Shown: piece by piece, positions 1 through 8,789 of the stretch
Layout of the letters: every line of letters starts with the position of its first letter
Numbering within the stretch: the stretch's first letter is position 1
Origin: Collimonas fungivorans
GTDB taxonomy: Bacteria; Pseudomonadota; Gammaproteobacteria; Burkholderiales; Burkholderiaceae_D
Length of the DNA: 64,000 nucleotides
Direction: 5' to 3'
NCBI RefSeq assembly: GCF_001584145.1
Contig: NZ_CP013232.1
Span: 4,092,001-4,156,000 of the forward strand
Position numbers and translations under genes: made by a program
The notes under the pieces: generated by a model
Database searches by the model: none
Told to the model about the DNA's origin: nothing
What the model saw: only the letters and a program-made list of their open reading frames with translations

Positions 1-922
1 GGCCGGCGTCACGTATGCTTTGCGCATGCATCACCGGCACCTTGGACACCGCCTTGATGCCGGCCGCCAGGTGCACGAACGGTTCCGGCGGCAAGGCCAT
101 CGGCGGCATGCAGTTGGCCAGCGTATTGTGGGTATCGGCGCCGGAGCCAACCACACTCAGGAAGTCGATCAAGCCGCTTGCCGACATCGCCTGCGCGATT
201 TCCTTGGCGGTTTCGTGGTCGACGCCGTCTTCATGGAATTCGTCGCCGCACATGCGCAGGCCGACGCAAAAATCGCTGCCGACCGTTTCCCGCACCGCCG
301 TCAGTACTTCGATGCCGAAGCGCATGCGGTTTTCCAGGCTGCCGCCGTATTCATCTGTACGCTGGTTGACGCGCGGGCTCCAGAACTGGTCTATCAGCTG
401 CTGGTGGGCGGCGGAAATCTCGATGCCATCCATGCCGGCCTGCTTGACCCTTTTGGCGGCGGCGGCAAAGTCGGAGACGATGCGCCGTATTTCTTCAATC
501 TCGATGATCTTGGCGTTGCCGCGGTGGACCGGCTCGCGTATTCCCGAAGGACTGACCAGGTGCGGCCAGTTCTCGCCATGCCATGCCGTGCGGCGCCCCA
601 TGTGGGTGGCCTGGATCATGATCTTGGCGCCGTGCCGGTGCATGGCTTCCGCCAGCCGCGACAAAGGCTCGATCACCTTGTCGGTAGTCAGGTTGACCGA
701 CTTCCACCAGCCTTGCGGGCTGTCGATGGACACCGTGCTGGAACCGCCGCAGATCGCCAGCCCCAGGCCGCCCTTGGCCTTTTCTTCGTAATACCGTATA
801 TAGCGTTCGCCCGGCAAGCCGCCCGCCTCCGCGTACACCTCGGCATGGGCGGTGCTGACCACCCGGTTGCGCAGGGTCACCTGGTTCAGGGTCAACGGCG
901 AAAACAAAGTCGGATAACGCAT
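1..922 (-). CDS. dgcA: Dimethylglycine demethylase-type NADH:flavin oxidoreductase (DgcA), C-terminus off the left edge
   Basis: About 307 N-terminal residues of an old-yellow-enzyme family protein are visible; the gene runs off the window. The start ATG at 922 opens with MRYPTLFSPLTLNQVTLRN, typical of this family. The TIM-barrel FMN domain is recognisable from a QATHMGRR segment, an SPRVNQRTDEYGGS segment (about residues 200-215) and VGLRMCGDE. In Pseudomonas, DgcA with DgcB demethylates dimethylglycine to sarcosine during glycine betaine breakdown. The assignment rests on the family plus context: the next genes are a V4R-domain protein, a dipeptidase and glyA, the same set that accompanies dgcAB in Pseudomonas. 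It is probably co-transcribed with them. A related dienoyl-CoA reductase or stachydrine demethylase cannot be excluded without the C-terminus. Confidence 0.85.
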   Translation of the reverse strand, partial: MRYPTLFSPLTLNQVTLRNRVVSTAHAEVYAEAGGLPGERYIRYYEEKAKGGLGLAICGGSSTVSIDSPQGWWKSVNLTTDKVIEPLSRLAEAMHRHGAKIMIQATHMGRRTAWHGENWPHLVSPSGIREPVHRGNAKIIEIEEIRRIVSDFAAAAKRVKQAGMDGIEISAAHQQLIDQFWSPRVNQRTDEYGGSLENRMRFGIEVLTAVRETVGSDFCVGLRMCGDEFHEDGVDHETAKEIAQAMSASGLIDFLSVVGSGADTHNTLANCMPPMALPPEPFVHLAAGIKAVSKVPVMHAQSIRDAG

Positions 923-937
923 GGTCTGTATCTATCC

Positions 938-1462
938 CTAAGCAGCAACTGCCGTGACTGTGAACACGCAATGGTCGTGACCTTCGCCGCCGCACTGGGT
1001 TTCGCTGCAGGTCGAACGCAACGGATTGCCGGTGGTGTCGGAGACCCAGTCCATGGCGCCGGCGAACCAGCCGGCGAACATGTAGCACAGCTTGCCGTGC
1101 GCTTCCGGCTGCTGCAGCACAAACGATGAATTGAGCAGCTTGATGCTGGCGCTGGCCTTGGCCGCGTCCACTTCAGAGAAAGAAAATAAACCCCAGCCGC
1201 GCTGCGACAGGCGCTTCAGGTAATGTTTGTAGACATCCAGGCCGGACATGCCGTGTTGCCTGGCTTCTTTTTCGCACCAGAAATAGGCGGACTTGTGGCC
1301 GGCCTGGTACAGGATCTGCGCATATTCGTCGCGTCCCAGCGCCGCTTCCACCGCAGTGTGGTTGTTGGTAAAAAAATGACGCGGTACATACAGCATCGGC
1401 AGTGTGTCGGTAGTCCAGACGCCGGTGCTGGCGTCGACTTCAATCGGCAATTGGGGTTGCAT
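938..1462 (-). CDS. V4R (4-vinyl reductase)-domain protein of the betaine catabolic cluster (PA5397-like)
   Basis: Encodes about 174 residues. The C-terminal part holds a V4R-like small-molecule domain with the FAGWFAGAMDW stretch and a Cys-rich end (TCSETQCGGEGHDHC), a pattern seen in V4R proteins that bind metal or a ligand. Two ATG codons lie in tandem (1465 and 1462). The GAGGAG ribosome binding site sits 5 nt before the second, so 1462 is preferred. In Pseudomonas a homologue lies between the dipeptidase and dgcA genes, as here. The biochemical role is unknown; an accessory or sensory role for dimethylglycine demethylation is only inference. It ends 15 nt before dgcA. Confidence 0.75.
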   Translation of the reverse strand: MQPQLPIEVDASTGVWTTDTLPMLYVPRHFFTNNHTAVEAALGRDEYAQILYQAGHKSAYFWCEKEARQHGMSGLDVYKHYLKRLSQRGWGLFSFSEVDAAKASASIKLLNSSFVLQQPEAHGKLCYMFAGWFAGAMDWVSDTTGNPLRSTCSETQCGGEGHDHCVFTVTAVAA

Positions 1463-1491
1463 CATTACTCCTCGGTATTTGCGTAGGGCTA

Positions 1492-2463
1492 TCAGGCAGT
1501 CCAGACTTCGCCAAAAACCCGCAGCCAGTTCTCGCCCAGCACCTTGCGAATGCGGCTTTCCTTCCAGCCGGCGCGCTCCATCGCTGTGGTCAGGTTGGGG
1601 AAATCGCCTATGGTGCGGAAACCTTCCGGATTGATCACGGTACCGAAATCGGTCAAGCGGCGGTGGCGTCCCTTGTCGTGCGTCAGCCATTCGAAGAAGG
1701 GCTTGCCGTAACCCTGCGTGAAATCGGTGCCGATGCCGACGCAGTCGTCGCCGACCAGGTTGATGATGTAATCGAAGGCTTCCACATAGTCGTCGACATT
1801 GGCGCTGCTGCCGCGCTTGAGAAAAGGCGGGAACATGGTGACGCCGATGAAACCGCCGTGATCGGCGATGAATTTCAGCTGTTCGTCGCTCTTGTTGCGC
1901 GGATGCTGCTTGAGGCCGGACGGCAGGCAATGCGAATAGCAGACCGGTTTCTTCGACGCCAGGATCGCTTCGGTCGAAGTGTTGCCGCCTACATGCGACA
2001 AGTCGACCATGATGCCGACCCGGTTCATTTCTTCAATCACTTCACGGCCGAAGCCGGACAAGCCGCCGTCACGCTCATAGCAGCCGGTGCCGATCAGGTT
2101 CTGGGTGTTGTAGCAAAGCTGCACCACCCGTACCCCCAGTTCGGCGAATACTTCGATGTAACCGAGGTTGTCTTCAAACGCGTGGGCGTTCTGGAAACCC
2201 AGGATGACGCCGGTGCGCCCTTCCTTTTTTGCCCGCTTGATGTCTTCGACACCGCGCACCAGCGTCAGCAGGTCGGCATTGTCGCGAATCAGGTTCTTCA
2301 TGTCGACCACGTTGCCGACCGTGCCCTGGAAATTTTCCCAGACCGAAATGGTGCAGTTGACGGCGCTCAGGCCGCCCTTCTTCATGTCTTCGAATACCGG
2401 CCGCTCCCACTTCGAGATGTTGAGGCCGTCGATGACCAGGCTTTGCTGATGCAAGTTGCTCAT
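1492..2463 (-). CDS. Membrane/renal dipeptidase family (peptidase M19) hydrolase, betaine cluster
   Basis: A 323-residue metallo-hydrolase of the renal dipeptidase family. Visible family signatures are VDLSHVGGN, the SKKPVCYSH metal-site segment with RNKSDEQL following, and a C-terminal GIGTDFTQGYG that supplies metal ligands. The start at 2463 (MSNLHQQ) has GGAG 6 nt upstream; an ATG 12 nt further upstream lacks a site. M19 enzymes cleave dipeptides and some cyclic amides. In the Pseudomonas betaine regulon a homologue (PA5396) is co-expressed with dgcA, but its substrate there is unknown, so I do not assign one. It lies 18 nt after glyA, in the same direction, so the four genes probably form one transcript. 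Confidence 0.85.
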   Translation of the reverse strand: MSNLHQQSLVIDGLNISKWERPVFEDMKKGGLSAVNCTISVWENFQGTVGNVVDMKNLIRDNADLLTLVRGVEDIKRAKKEGRTGVILGFQNAHAFEDNLGYIEVFAELGVRVVQLCYNTQNLIGTGCYERDGGLSGFGREVIEEMNRVGIMVDLSHVGGNTSTEAILASKKPVCYSHCLPSGLKQHPRNKSDEQLKFIADHGGFIGVTMFPPFLKRGSSANVDDYVEAFDYIINLVGDDCVGIGTDFTQGYGKPFFEWLTHDKGRHRRLTDFGTVINPEGFRTIGDFPNLTTAMERAGWKESRIRKVLGENWLRVFGEVWTA

Positions 2464-2481
2464 GCCGTGCTCCATGTCGGT

Positions 2482-3750
2482 TTAATAGATAGGAAAACGC
2501 TTGCACAGCGCGCGCACTTCGGCCAGCACCCGTTGCTCGACTTCGGCATCGCCCTCGGGTTTGTTCGCCAGCGCATCGAAGATCTCGACGGTCAGGCGGC
2601 CGATGGTGCGGAATTCGTCGATGCCGAAACCGCGCGCAGTGCCGGCCGGCGTACCGAGCCGAATGCCGGAAGTGACGGTCGGCTTTTCGGTATCGAACGG
2701 GATGCCGTTCTTGTTGCAGGTAATGCCGGCGCGCTCCAGCGCATGCTCCACTTGCGTGCCCTTCAAACCCTTGGGCCGCAGGTCGACCAGCAGCAGATGG
2801 TTTTCAGTGCCGCCGGTGACCAGGTCGACGCCGCCGGCCAGCAGCACTTCGCCCAAGGCCTTGGCGTTGGCCACCACGTTGCCGATGTATTGCTTGAACT
2901 CCGGTTCCAGCGCTTCGCCGAATGCCACTGCCTTGCCGGCGATGACGTGCATCAGGGGACCACCCTGCAAGCCCGGGAAAACCGCGGAATTGATTTTCTT
3001 GGCGATGTCTTCGTCATTGGTCAGCACGAAGCCGCCGCGCGGACCGCGCAAGGTCTTGTGCGTGGTCGAAGTGACCACATGCGCATGCGGCACCGGGCTG
3101 GGATGATGGCCGGTAGCCACCAGCCCGGCGATATGCGCCATGTCGACCATCAGCAATGTATCGACGCTGTCGGCGATGGCGCGGAAACGGGCGAAATCGA
3201 GCTGGCGCGGATAAGCCGAGTAACCGGCGATGATCAGGCGCGGCTTGTGCAGCTTGGCCAGCGCTTCCACTTCGTCGTAGTCGATCAGGTAGGTGTCGCG
3301 GTTGACGCCGTATTGCACGGCGTTGAACCATTTTCCCGACATCGCCGGCCGGGCGCCGTGCGTCAGGTGGCCGCCGGCGTCGAGCGACATGCCCAATACC
3401 GTGTCGCCCGGCTTGACCAGCGCCAGCATGACGGCGCCGTTGGCCTGGGCGCCGGAATGCGGCTGCACATTGGCGTATTTGGCGCCGAACAATTGCTTGA
3501 CCCGGTCCAGCGCCAGGGTTTCCACCTGGTCGACGAATTCGCAGCCGCCGTAATAACGCTTGCCCGGATAGCCTTCCGCGTATTTATTAGTCAACACAGA
3601 ACCCTGCGCTTCCAGCACGGCGCGCGAAACGATGTTTTCCGAAGCGATCATCTCGATCTGGTTTTGCTGGCGCTCCAGTTCAAGGCCGATGGCTTGTTTG
3701 ACTGCGGTGTCGCGTTCGGCCAGCGACTGGGAAAATGCAGGAAGTGTCAT
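2482..3750 (-). CDS. glyA: Serine hydroxymethyltransferase (betaine-linked GlyA copy)
   Basis: A 422-residue cytosolic PLP enzyme that interconverts serine and glycine with tetrahydrofolate. The PLP lysine lies in the [16 protein letters not shown] signature, and the N-terminal ENIVS and [13 protein letters not shown] motifs are intact. I chose the ATG at 3750 (MTLPAFSQS); an upstream in-frame extension of 42 codons reads as non-coding leader. The gene heads the run glyA, dipeptidase, V4R protein, dgcA. In Pseudomonas the paralogue glyA1 is induced with betaine and sarcosine catabolism, where it uses the glycine and one-carbon units released. The context suggests the same specialised role, in addition to any housekeeping glyA elsewhere. 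Confidence 0.95.
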   Translation of the reverse strand: MTLPAFSQSLAERDTAVKQAIGLELERQQNQIEMIASENIVSRAVLEAQGSVLTNKYAEGYPGKRYYGGCEFVDQVETLALDRVKQLFGAKYANVQPHSGAQANGAVMLALVKPGDTVLGMSLDAGGHLTHGARPAMSGKWFNAVQYGVNRDTYLIDYDEVEALAKLHKPRLIIAGYSAYPRQLDFARFRAIADSVDTLLMVDMAHIAGLVATGHHPSPVPHAHVVTSTTHKTLRGPRGGFVLTNDEDIAKKINSAVFPGLQGGPLMHVIAGKAVAFGEALEPEFKQYIGNVVANAKALGEVLLAGGVDLVTGGTENHLLLVDLRPKGLKGTQVEHALERAGITCNKNGIPFDTEKPTVTSGIRLGTPAGTARGFGIDEFRTIGRLTVEIFDALANKPEGDAEVEQRVLAEVRALCKRFPIY

Positions 3751-4206
3751 TTGTATATGTCCGGGAAAGAGATGGTGTCGTGAGTGGTCCGTTGCTTGAC
3801 ACCATTTTGTCCCAGCCCCTTCCCCGCTATTGACTTGATCTGACGGGAACCTTTCAATTTGCGACATCGCTGTCACTTTTAGCCAAGCGTCGTTTCCCGG
3901 CGGCCTGGCGGCCGCTTGCGCCGAAATGGATCACGTGCACAAAAAGCGGGATCGCCGGCATTATTTTTTTTGCGCTTGCACAGCCAGTGAAACCGGACTC
4001 CGGCAAGGGGCTGGAAACGGAATTTCGCTATTGCGGATAGCGCCCTTTTCCCTCTTTTCCACCCGTCGCAAGCGTTGAAAAAGCGTTGAAAATAAGTCAT
4101 CTGGTCGGCTTGGCATGCTTATTGCGACGCACAACCGAAAGCATTTGTTCTTCACCCATTTCAACGTTACATTGTCCATCGCTGATGTTTGCCAACGGAG
4201 CAGGTC
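3751..4206. promoter_or_regulatory. Divergent control region between glyA and gbdR
   Basis: This 456-nt gene-free stretch must carry the promoters for the glyA-dgcA run (leftward) and for gbdR (rightward). I see no convincing sigma-70 pair and no glycine-riboswitch fold by eye. The clearest structure is a tandem 11-bp repeat close to gbdR, listed separately. The divergent placement makes this the obvious binding region for the GbdR-type regulator. Confidence 0.5.
4070..4091 (+). repeat. Tandem 11-bp direct repeat upstream of gbdR
   Basis: Two adjacent perfect copies of AAGCGTTGAAA lie about 115 nt upstream of the gbdR start. The 11-bp period places the copies on the same DNA face, a usual layout for AraC-family half-sites. 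This makes it a candidate operator; the function is inference. Confidence 0.45.
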
Positions 4207-5220
4207 ATGTCTAAAAGCAGTTCTTGTTTCACCCATTTTGCTTTCATGCCGCTCAACAACTTTACGATGCTGGCATTTTCAAATGCCATCGAAGTACTGA
4301 GGATGGCCAACTACCTGGAAGGAACCATCTTGTACCGCTGGTCCGTGGTCAGCCCCGAAGGCGGCGCCGTAACGGCCAGCAACGGCCTTTCCGTGACCAC
4401 CATCCGGGCCGACGAATGCCCGGCCGCCGACGTCGTTTTCGTCTGCGGCGGTACCGACATCGACGCCGCGGTCAACCCTGCCACCTTGGACTTGCTGCAA
4501 TACCTGGCGACCCAGGACGTGACCCTGGGCAGCTTGTGCACCGGCGCCTTCGCCCTGGCCAAGGCCGGTCTGCTGGATGGCTACACTTGCGCCACCCATT
4601 GGGAAAACCTGTCGAGCCTGAAACGCGCCTATCCCGCAATTTCTTTTGCACCCGACCTGTTTGTGATCGACCGCGACCGCATCACCTGCACTGGCGGCAT
4701 CGCCCCGCTGGACCTGATGCTGAACCTGATCTCAAGCCAGGTGGGAAAGACCACGATTGCGGCGATCGCCGATCAATTCATCCTCGAGCACGTACGCGAC
4801 CACAAGGACCAGCAGCGAGTGCCGCTGACGGTGCGCATGACCTCGGCGCGGCCGGCCATGGTGGAAGTGGTGTCGCTGATGGAAGCCAATATCGAAGAGC
4901 CGCTGTCGCTGGATGAACTGGCGCAGTTGTCGAACTCGTCGCCGCGCCAGCTGCAGCGCATGTTCAAGGAACACATGGGCATGTCGCCTACCCATTATTA
5001 CCTGACGCTGCGCCTGCGCAAGGCCCGCGAACTGCTGCGCCAGACCGACATGTCGATACTCAGCATTACCGTGGCTTGCGGCTTCCAGTCAGCCTGCCAT
5101 TTCAGCAAGACCTATCGTGAAGTATTCAGCGTTGCGCCCAGCACCGAGCGCCGGCAGCCAAGCCCGGTTCCGGCTGCCTTGCTGGCGGCGCCAATGCAGC
5201 AGGCGGCAGCTTTCATTTAG
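4207..5220 (+). CDS. gbdR: GbdR-like AraC-family regulator with GATase1/DJ-1 ligand domain
   Basis: A 337-residue two-domain regulator. Residues about 10-185 form a GATase1-like (DJ-1/PfpI) sensor domain with GSLCTGAFALAKAGLLDGY and TCTGGIAPLDLML. Residues about 220-315 form an AraC-type double helix-turn-helix (LDELAQLSNSSPRQLQRMF and ACGFQSACHFSKTYREVF). The start at 4207 is supported by GGAG 6 nt upstream. GbdR activates glycine betaine and dimethylglycine catabolic genes in Pseudomonas in response to those ligands. The divergent dgcA/glyA block supports the same job here. CdhR/ArgR-type paralogues have the same architecture, so the symbol relies on neighbours. Confidence 0.8.
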   Translation: MSKSSSCFTHFAFMPLNNFTMLAFSNAIEVLRMANYLEGTILYRWSVVSPEGGAVTASNGLSVTTIRADECPAADVVFVCGGTDIDAAVNPATLDLLQYLATQDVTLGSLCTGAFALAKAGLLDGYTCATHWENLSSLKRAYPAISFAPDLFVIDRDRITCTGGIAPLDLMLNLISSQVGKTTIAAIADQFILEHVRDHKDQQRVPLTVRMTSARPAMVEVVSLMEANIEEPLSLDELAQLSNSSPRQLQRMFKEHMGMSPTHYYLTLRLRKARELLRQTDMSILSITVACGFQSACHFSKTYREVFSVAPSTERRQPSPVPAALLAAPMQQAAAFI

Positions 5221-5248
5221 CGGCGAAGCATCAGGGGGAGAAGAAAAA

Positions 5249-5273
5249 ACGGGCGCCTCAGGCGCCCGTTTTT
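5249..5273. terminator. Bidirectional intrinsic terminator after gbdR
   Basis: A 9-bp perfect stem (ACGGGCGCC / GGCGCCCGT) with a TCA loop is followed by a T-run, and an A-run flanks the other side. It lies between the convergent gbdR and aldo/keto reductase genes and can serve both. Confidence 0.9.
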
Positions 5274-5308
5274 ATATCTGCAAAATGGCAGTTCTCAAAC
5301 GCATGGCG

Positions 5309-6361
5309 TCAGGGCGCCAGCTCTTTTATGGAACGTTCCCACAGGTTGATGCCGCCTTCCTTGGCCTGCTCGTCGATGGCCGCCAGCTCTTCCTGCGTAA
5401 AATCCAGGCGCTGCAAGGCAGCCACATTTTCCCGGATCTGGGCCGGGCTGCTGGCGCCGATCAAGGTGGTGGTCACGCGCGGATCGCGCAATACCCAGGC
5501 CAGCGCCATCTGCGCCAGGCTCTGGCCGCGGGTCTTGGCAATCTCGTTGAGGGCCCGCACCCGCGCCAGGTTTTCCGGGCTCAGGTGGGCTTGCTGCAGC
5601 GAACCGCCGCCTTCGCGGTTGATACGCGAATCCTGCGGCACGCCGTTCAGGTATTTGTCGCTCAGCAGTCCCTGCGCCAATGCGGTGAAGGTAATGCAGC
5701 CCATGCCTTCCTGTTCCAGGGTATCCAGCAAGCCGTCTTCAATCCAGCGGTTGAACATGTTGTAGGACGGCTGGTGGATCAGGCAAGGCACTTTCCAGTC
5801 GCGCAGCAGCTTGGCTGCTTCCGCGGTCTTTGCCGGCGAATAGGACGAGACGCCGACATACAGCGCCTTGCCCTGCTGCACCGCAGTCGCCAGCGCGCTC
5901 ATGGTTTCTTCCAGCGGGGTTTCCGGATCGAAGCGGTGCGAATAAAAGATGTCGACATAATCCAGGCCCAGGCGCTGCAAGCTCTGGTCGAGGCTGGCCA
6001 GTACATATTTGCGCGAACCGCCGCCTTGGCCGTAGGGCCCTGGCCACATGTCCCAGCCGGCCTTGGACGAGATGATCAGCTCGTCGCGGTAAGGCCGCAG
6101 GTCTTCCTTCAGGATGCGGCCGAAATTGGTCTCGGCGCTGCCGTACGGCGGCCCGTAGTTGTTGGCCAGGTCGAAATGGGTGATGCCGAGGTCGAATGCG
6201 GTGTGCACCATTTCCCGCTGGCGCGCCAGCGAGGTGGTGTCGCCGAAGTTGTGCCAAAGTCCCATCGACAACAATGGCAGCTTGAGGCCGCTGCGGCCGC
6301 AGAAACGGTACTGCATTTCGTCGTAGCGCTTGCTTGATGCGTGATAACTCATTACTGACAT
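5309..6361 (-). CDS. Aldo/keto reductase, YghZ-like (L-glyceraldehyde 3-phosphate reductase type)
   Basis: A 350-residue cytosolic NADPH-dependent reductase with the AKR barrel. Catalytic Asp, Tyr, Lys and His positions fall in FDLANNYGPPYGSAE, IISSKAGWDMWPGP and DIFYSHRFDP. The C-terminal end, KEGGINLWERS, resembles YghZ of E. coli, which reduces L-glyceraldehyde 3-phosphate and methylglyoxal. Two starts are possible, 6361 (MSVMSYH) and 6352; AAAGGA lies just upstream, slightly too close for the first. It is transcribed away from the TonB receptor gene and shares a 226-nt intergenic region with it. Substrate specificity cannot be read from sequence. Confidence 0.88.
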   Translation of the reverse strand: MSVMSYHASSKRYDEMQYRFCGRSGLKLPLLSMGLWHNFGDTTSLARQREMVHTAFDLGITHFDLANNYGPPYGSAETNFGRILKEDLRPYRDELIISSKAGWDMWPGPYGQGGGSRKYVLASLDQSLQRLGLDYVDIFYSHRFDPETPLEETMSALATAVQQGKALYVGVSSYSPAKTAEAAKLLRDWKVPCLIHQPSYNMFNRWIEDGLLDTLEQEGMGCITFTALAQGLLSDKYLNGVPQDSRINREGGGSLQQAHLSPENLARVRALNEIAKTRGQSLAQMALAWVLRDPRVTTTLIGASSPAQIRENVAALQRLDFTQEELAAIDEQAKEGGINLWERSIKELAP

Positions 6362-6521
6362 GTTCCTTTTAACGATGGTCTCTTGGAGAATTTTGTTTTT
6401 GCCGGCAGGACTTGCATGCACTAATTCTACAGAGCTATTTTGTGTCTCGCTGAGAGCGCCTGATTTGGTATTTCGACAAATTGCGTTGTATTTTGAAAAA
6501 ACCCCGTCTTATTGAATTACG

Positions 6522-6534
6522 AATGATTCTCATT
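6522..6534. promoter_or_regulatory. Fur-box-like palindrome upstream of the siderophore receptor
   Basis: AATGA-TTC-TCATT forms the core of a Fur-type inverted repeat 54 nt before the receptor start. An AT-rich TATAAT-like segment lies just downstream (6539-6544). Only the inner arms match the 19-bp consensus well. Iron repression of the receptor is the likely meaning. Confidence 0.6.
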
Positions 6535-6587
6535 TATATATAATGACGCCTATTATTAAAAATAAATAGCCGGGCGAGGATAAAGTT

Positions 6588-8741
6588 TTGAAAAAGCAAC
6601 TAGTAGGAATATGTTCGGTCATGCTGACGCATGGCGCCATCGCCGCCGATGTGCAAACGCAGGCAAATACCGATGCCGCGGCCAATGAAAATGTGCTGCC
6701 AACGGTATCCGTCAAGGCCAGCCGGGAAGATGCAGCGGAAAAGGGTTACCAGGCAAAACGCGCGTCCGTCGGCAGCCGCAGTGACGCCGCCCTGATCGAC
6801 GTGCCGCAGGCGGTCAGCGTCGTCACTTCGCAATTTCTGCAAGACCGCCAGCCAGGCAGCCTGGCGGAATCGCTGGATACCGTATCCGGCGTCCACATGG
6901 GCAATACGCTGGGCGGCACGCTGGATGCGATCATCAAGCGCGGCTTCGGCGACAACCGCGACAACTCCATGCTGCGCGACGGCATGCTGTCGGTGCAGCC
7001 GCGCAATTTCACGCCGACCACGGAACGCATCGAAGTGCTGAAAGGACCCTCGTCCATGCTCTACGGCAGCATGGACCCCGGCGGCGTGGTCAATGTCGTC
7101 AGCAAGAAACCGCTGCTGGAGAACCAGCGCTCGGTCACGCTCGGCACCACCAGCTATGGCGGTCTCAGCGAACAGATCGACCTGACCGGGCCAATCGGCG
7201 ATTCCGGCCTGGCTTACCGGCTGATCGCCGACCACGAACGCAGCAATTACTGGCGCAATTTCGGCGAAACCACGCAATCGGTAGTGGCGCCCTCGCTGGC
7301 CTGGTACGGCCGCGACACCACTCTGTCGTTCGCCTATGAACACATGAATTATTCGGTGCCTATCGACCGCGGCACCGTCATCGATACGCGCACCGGCAAT
7401 CCGGTTGCCGTGCCTGCGAATCGCCGCTTCGACGAAGCCTATAACATCTCGGCCGGCCGTTCCGACGCCGTCAACCTGCGTTTCGACCACAAGCTCAACG
7501 CCGACTGGACGCTGCACGGCGGCTACGGCTTCAGCCGCAGCTACTACAACGACTGGCAGGCGCGCGTGCTGTCGGTCAACTACGCCACCGGCATCGCCAC
7601 CCGCCGCGTCGACTCGACCCAGAACGGCGTGCAGTCGGCGCATACGCTGACCCTGAACCTGGAAGGAAAATTCAACTGGGGAGAGATCCGCCACGACATC
7701 GTCGGCGGCGTCGACTACATGCGCAACTACCGGGTGCTGGGCGACCTCTACCGCGGCCCGAGCAACACCCAGTTCAACATCTACGATCCAGTCTACGGCC
7801 AGCTGACTCAGGCCGGCAGCAAGATCAGCCCGGCCGACAGCGACCAGACCGACAAGCTGATTTCGCGCGGCGTGTTTGTGCAGGATTCGATCCATCTGGA
7901 TGAACGCTGGATCTTGCTGGCTGGCGCGCGCTATGAGTATTTCAACGAGCTGACCGGCAAGGGCCGCCCCTTCGTGGTCGGCAGCAAGGTCGCTGCCGGA
8001 CGCGCCACGCCGCGCGCCGGCGTGGTGTACAAACTGGCGCCCGACTGGTCCATGTACGCCAGCTACAGCGAATCGTTCAAGCCGAATACCTCGATTGCGA
8101 CGCCGATAGGCGAATTGCCGCCGGAACTGGCCAAGGGCTATGAAATCGGCTCGAAGCTGGAAACCGAGAACCTGACTGCCACGGTAGCGGTATTCGATAT
8201 CCAGAAGCGTAACATCCAGACCACCGAAACCATAGGCGGCATCAACTACACCCGCAACGCCGGCAAAGCCAGGTCGCGCGGACTGGAGTTCGACGCCAAC
8301 GGCCGCATCAGCCAGAACCTGAGCCTGGTCGGCAGCTATGCCTACACCGAGGCGCGCTACGCCGACGATCCCAAGCTGGCGGGAAATCCCCTGCCGAACA
8401 CCCCGAAACATTCGGCGTCGCTGTACCTGACGCGCGACTTTGGCGTCTCGCGCGTCGGTCCGGTTGAAGGCCGAGTGAGGGCGGGCGCAGGCGCCCGCGT
8501 GTTCAGCAGCCTGCCGGTGGGCGACGGCACCGGCAAGGTTTACCACCTCCCCTACGGCCGCGTGATGGATGCTTTCGTGTCATGGAACACCCTGGTCGGC
8601 GGTCAATCGGTTGATTGGCAGTTCAACATCAAGAACATCTTCGATTCGACTTATTACACCGCCAGCTGCTGCACCGGCACGCCGTTCGTCAACATCGGCG
8701 CCGGCCGCGAGTTTACGCTCAACGCCAAGCTGAATTTCTGA
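6588..8741 (+). CDS. TonB-dependent siderophore receptor
   Basis: A 717-residue outer-membrane receptor with a Sec signal peptide (cleavage near Ala19-Ala20). A possible TonB-box region (LPTVSVKASR) follows. The plug domain has DVPQAVSVVTSQFLQDR and ERIEVLKGPSSMLYGSMDPGG, and the beta-barrel ends with the usual aromatic residue (KLNF). Plug motifs are those of TonB siderophore receptors of the FpvA/FhuE/FoxA group; no N-terminal signalling (STN) domain is present. The start is TTG at 6588 with GAGG 8 nt upstream. A Fur-like box precedes the gene. No siderophore synthesis or sigma/anti-sigma genes adjoin it, so it may take up a xenosiderophore. The ligand is unknown. Confidence 0.92.
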   Translation: MKKQLVGICSVMLTHGAIAADVQTQANTDAAANENVLPTVSVKASREDAAEKGYQAKRASVGSRSDAALIDVPQAVSVVTSQFLQDRQPGSLAESLDTVSGVHMGNTLGGTLDAIIKRGFGDNRDNSMLRDGMLSVQPRNFTPTTERIEVLKGPSSMLYGSMDPGGVVNVVSKKPLLENQRSVTLGTTSYGGLSEQIDLTGPIGDSGLAYRLIADHERSNYWRNFGETTQSVVAPSLAWYGRDTTLSFAYEHMNYSVPIDRGTVIDTRTGNPVAVPANRRFDEAYNISAGRSDAVNLRFDHKLNADWTLHGGYGFSRSYYNDWQARVLSVNYATGIATRRVDSTQNGVQSAHTLTLNLEGKFNWGEIRHDIVGGVDYMRNYRVLGDLYRGPSNTQFNIYDPVYGQLTQAGSKISPADSDQTDKLISRGVFVQDSIHLDERWILLAGARYEYFNELTGKGRPFVVGSKVAAGRATPRAGVVYKLAPDWSMYASYSESFKPNTSIATPIGELPPELAKGYEIGSKLETENLTATVAVFDIQKRNIQTTETIGGINYTRNAGKARSRGLEFDANGRISQNLSLVGSYAYTEARYADDPKLAGNPLPNTPKHSASLYLTRDFGVSRVGPVEGRVRAGAGARVFSSLPVGDGTGKVYHLPYGRVMDAFVSWNTLVGGQSVDWQFNIKNIFDSTYYTASCCTGTPFVNIGAGREFTLNAKLNF

Positions 8742-8789
8742 GATCGGAGGGAGCGGCCTGCGCCATCAACAGCGCAGCTGCCGGATTGC

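Noticed and set aside
1663..3783. Very long open frame on the plus strand opposite the dipeptidase and glyA genes
   Set aside because: It is antisense to two clear, conserved genes, and long antisense frames arise from GC-rich third codon positions. It has no family resemblance.
3751..4206. Glycine riboswitch upstream of glyA
   Set aside because: I could not find the conserved paired aptamer core by eye, and the region lies upstream of a divergent regulator, where protein operators are expected.
6600..8546. Long minus-strand open frame opposite the TonB receptor
   Set aside because: The receptor motifs and signal peptide on the plus strand are unambiguous; the antisense frame shows only mirror composition.
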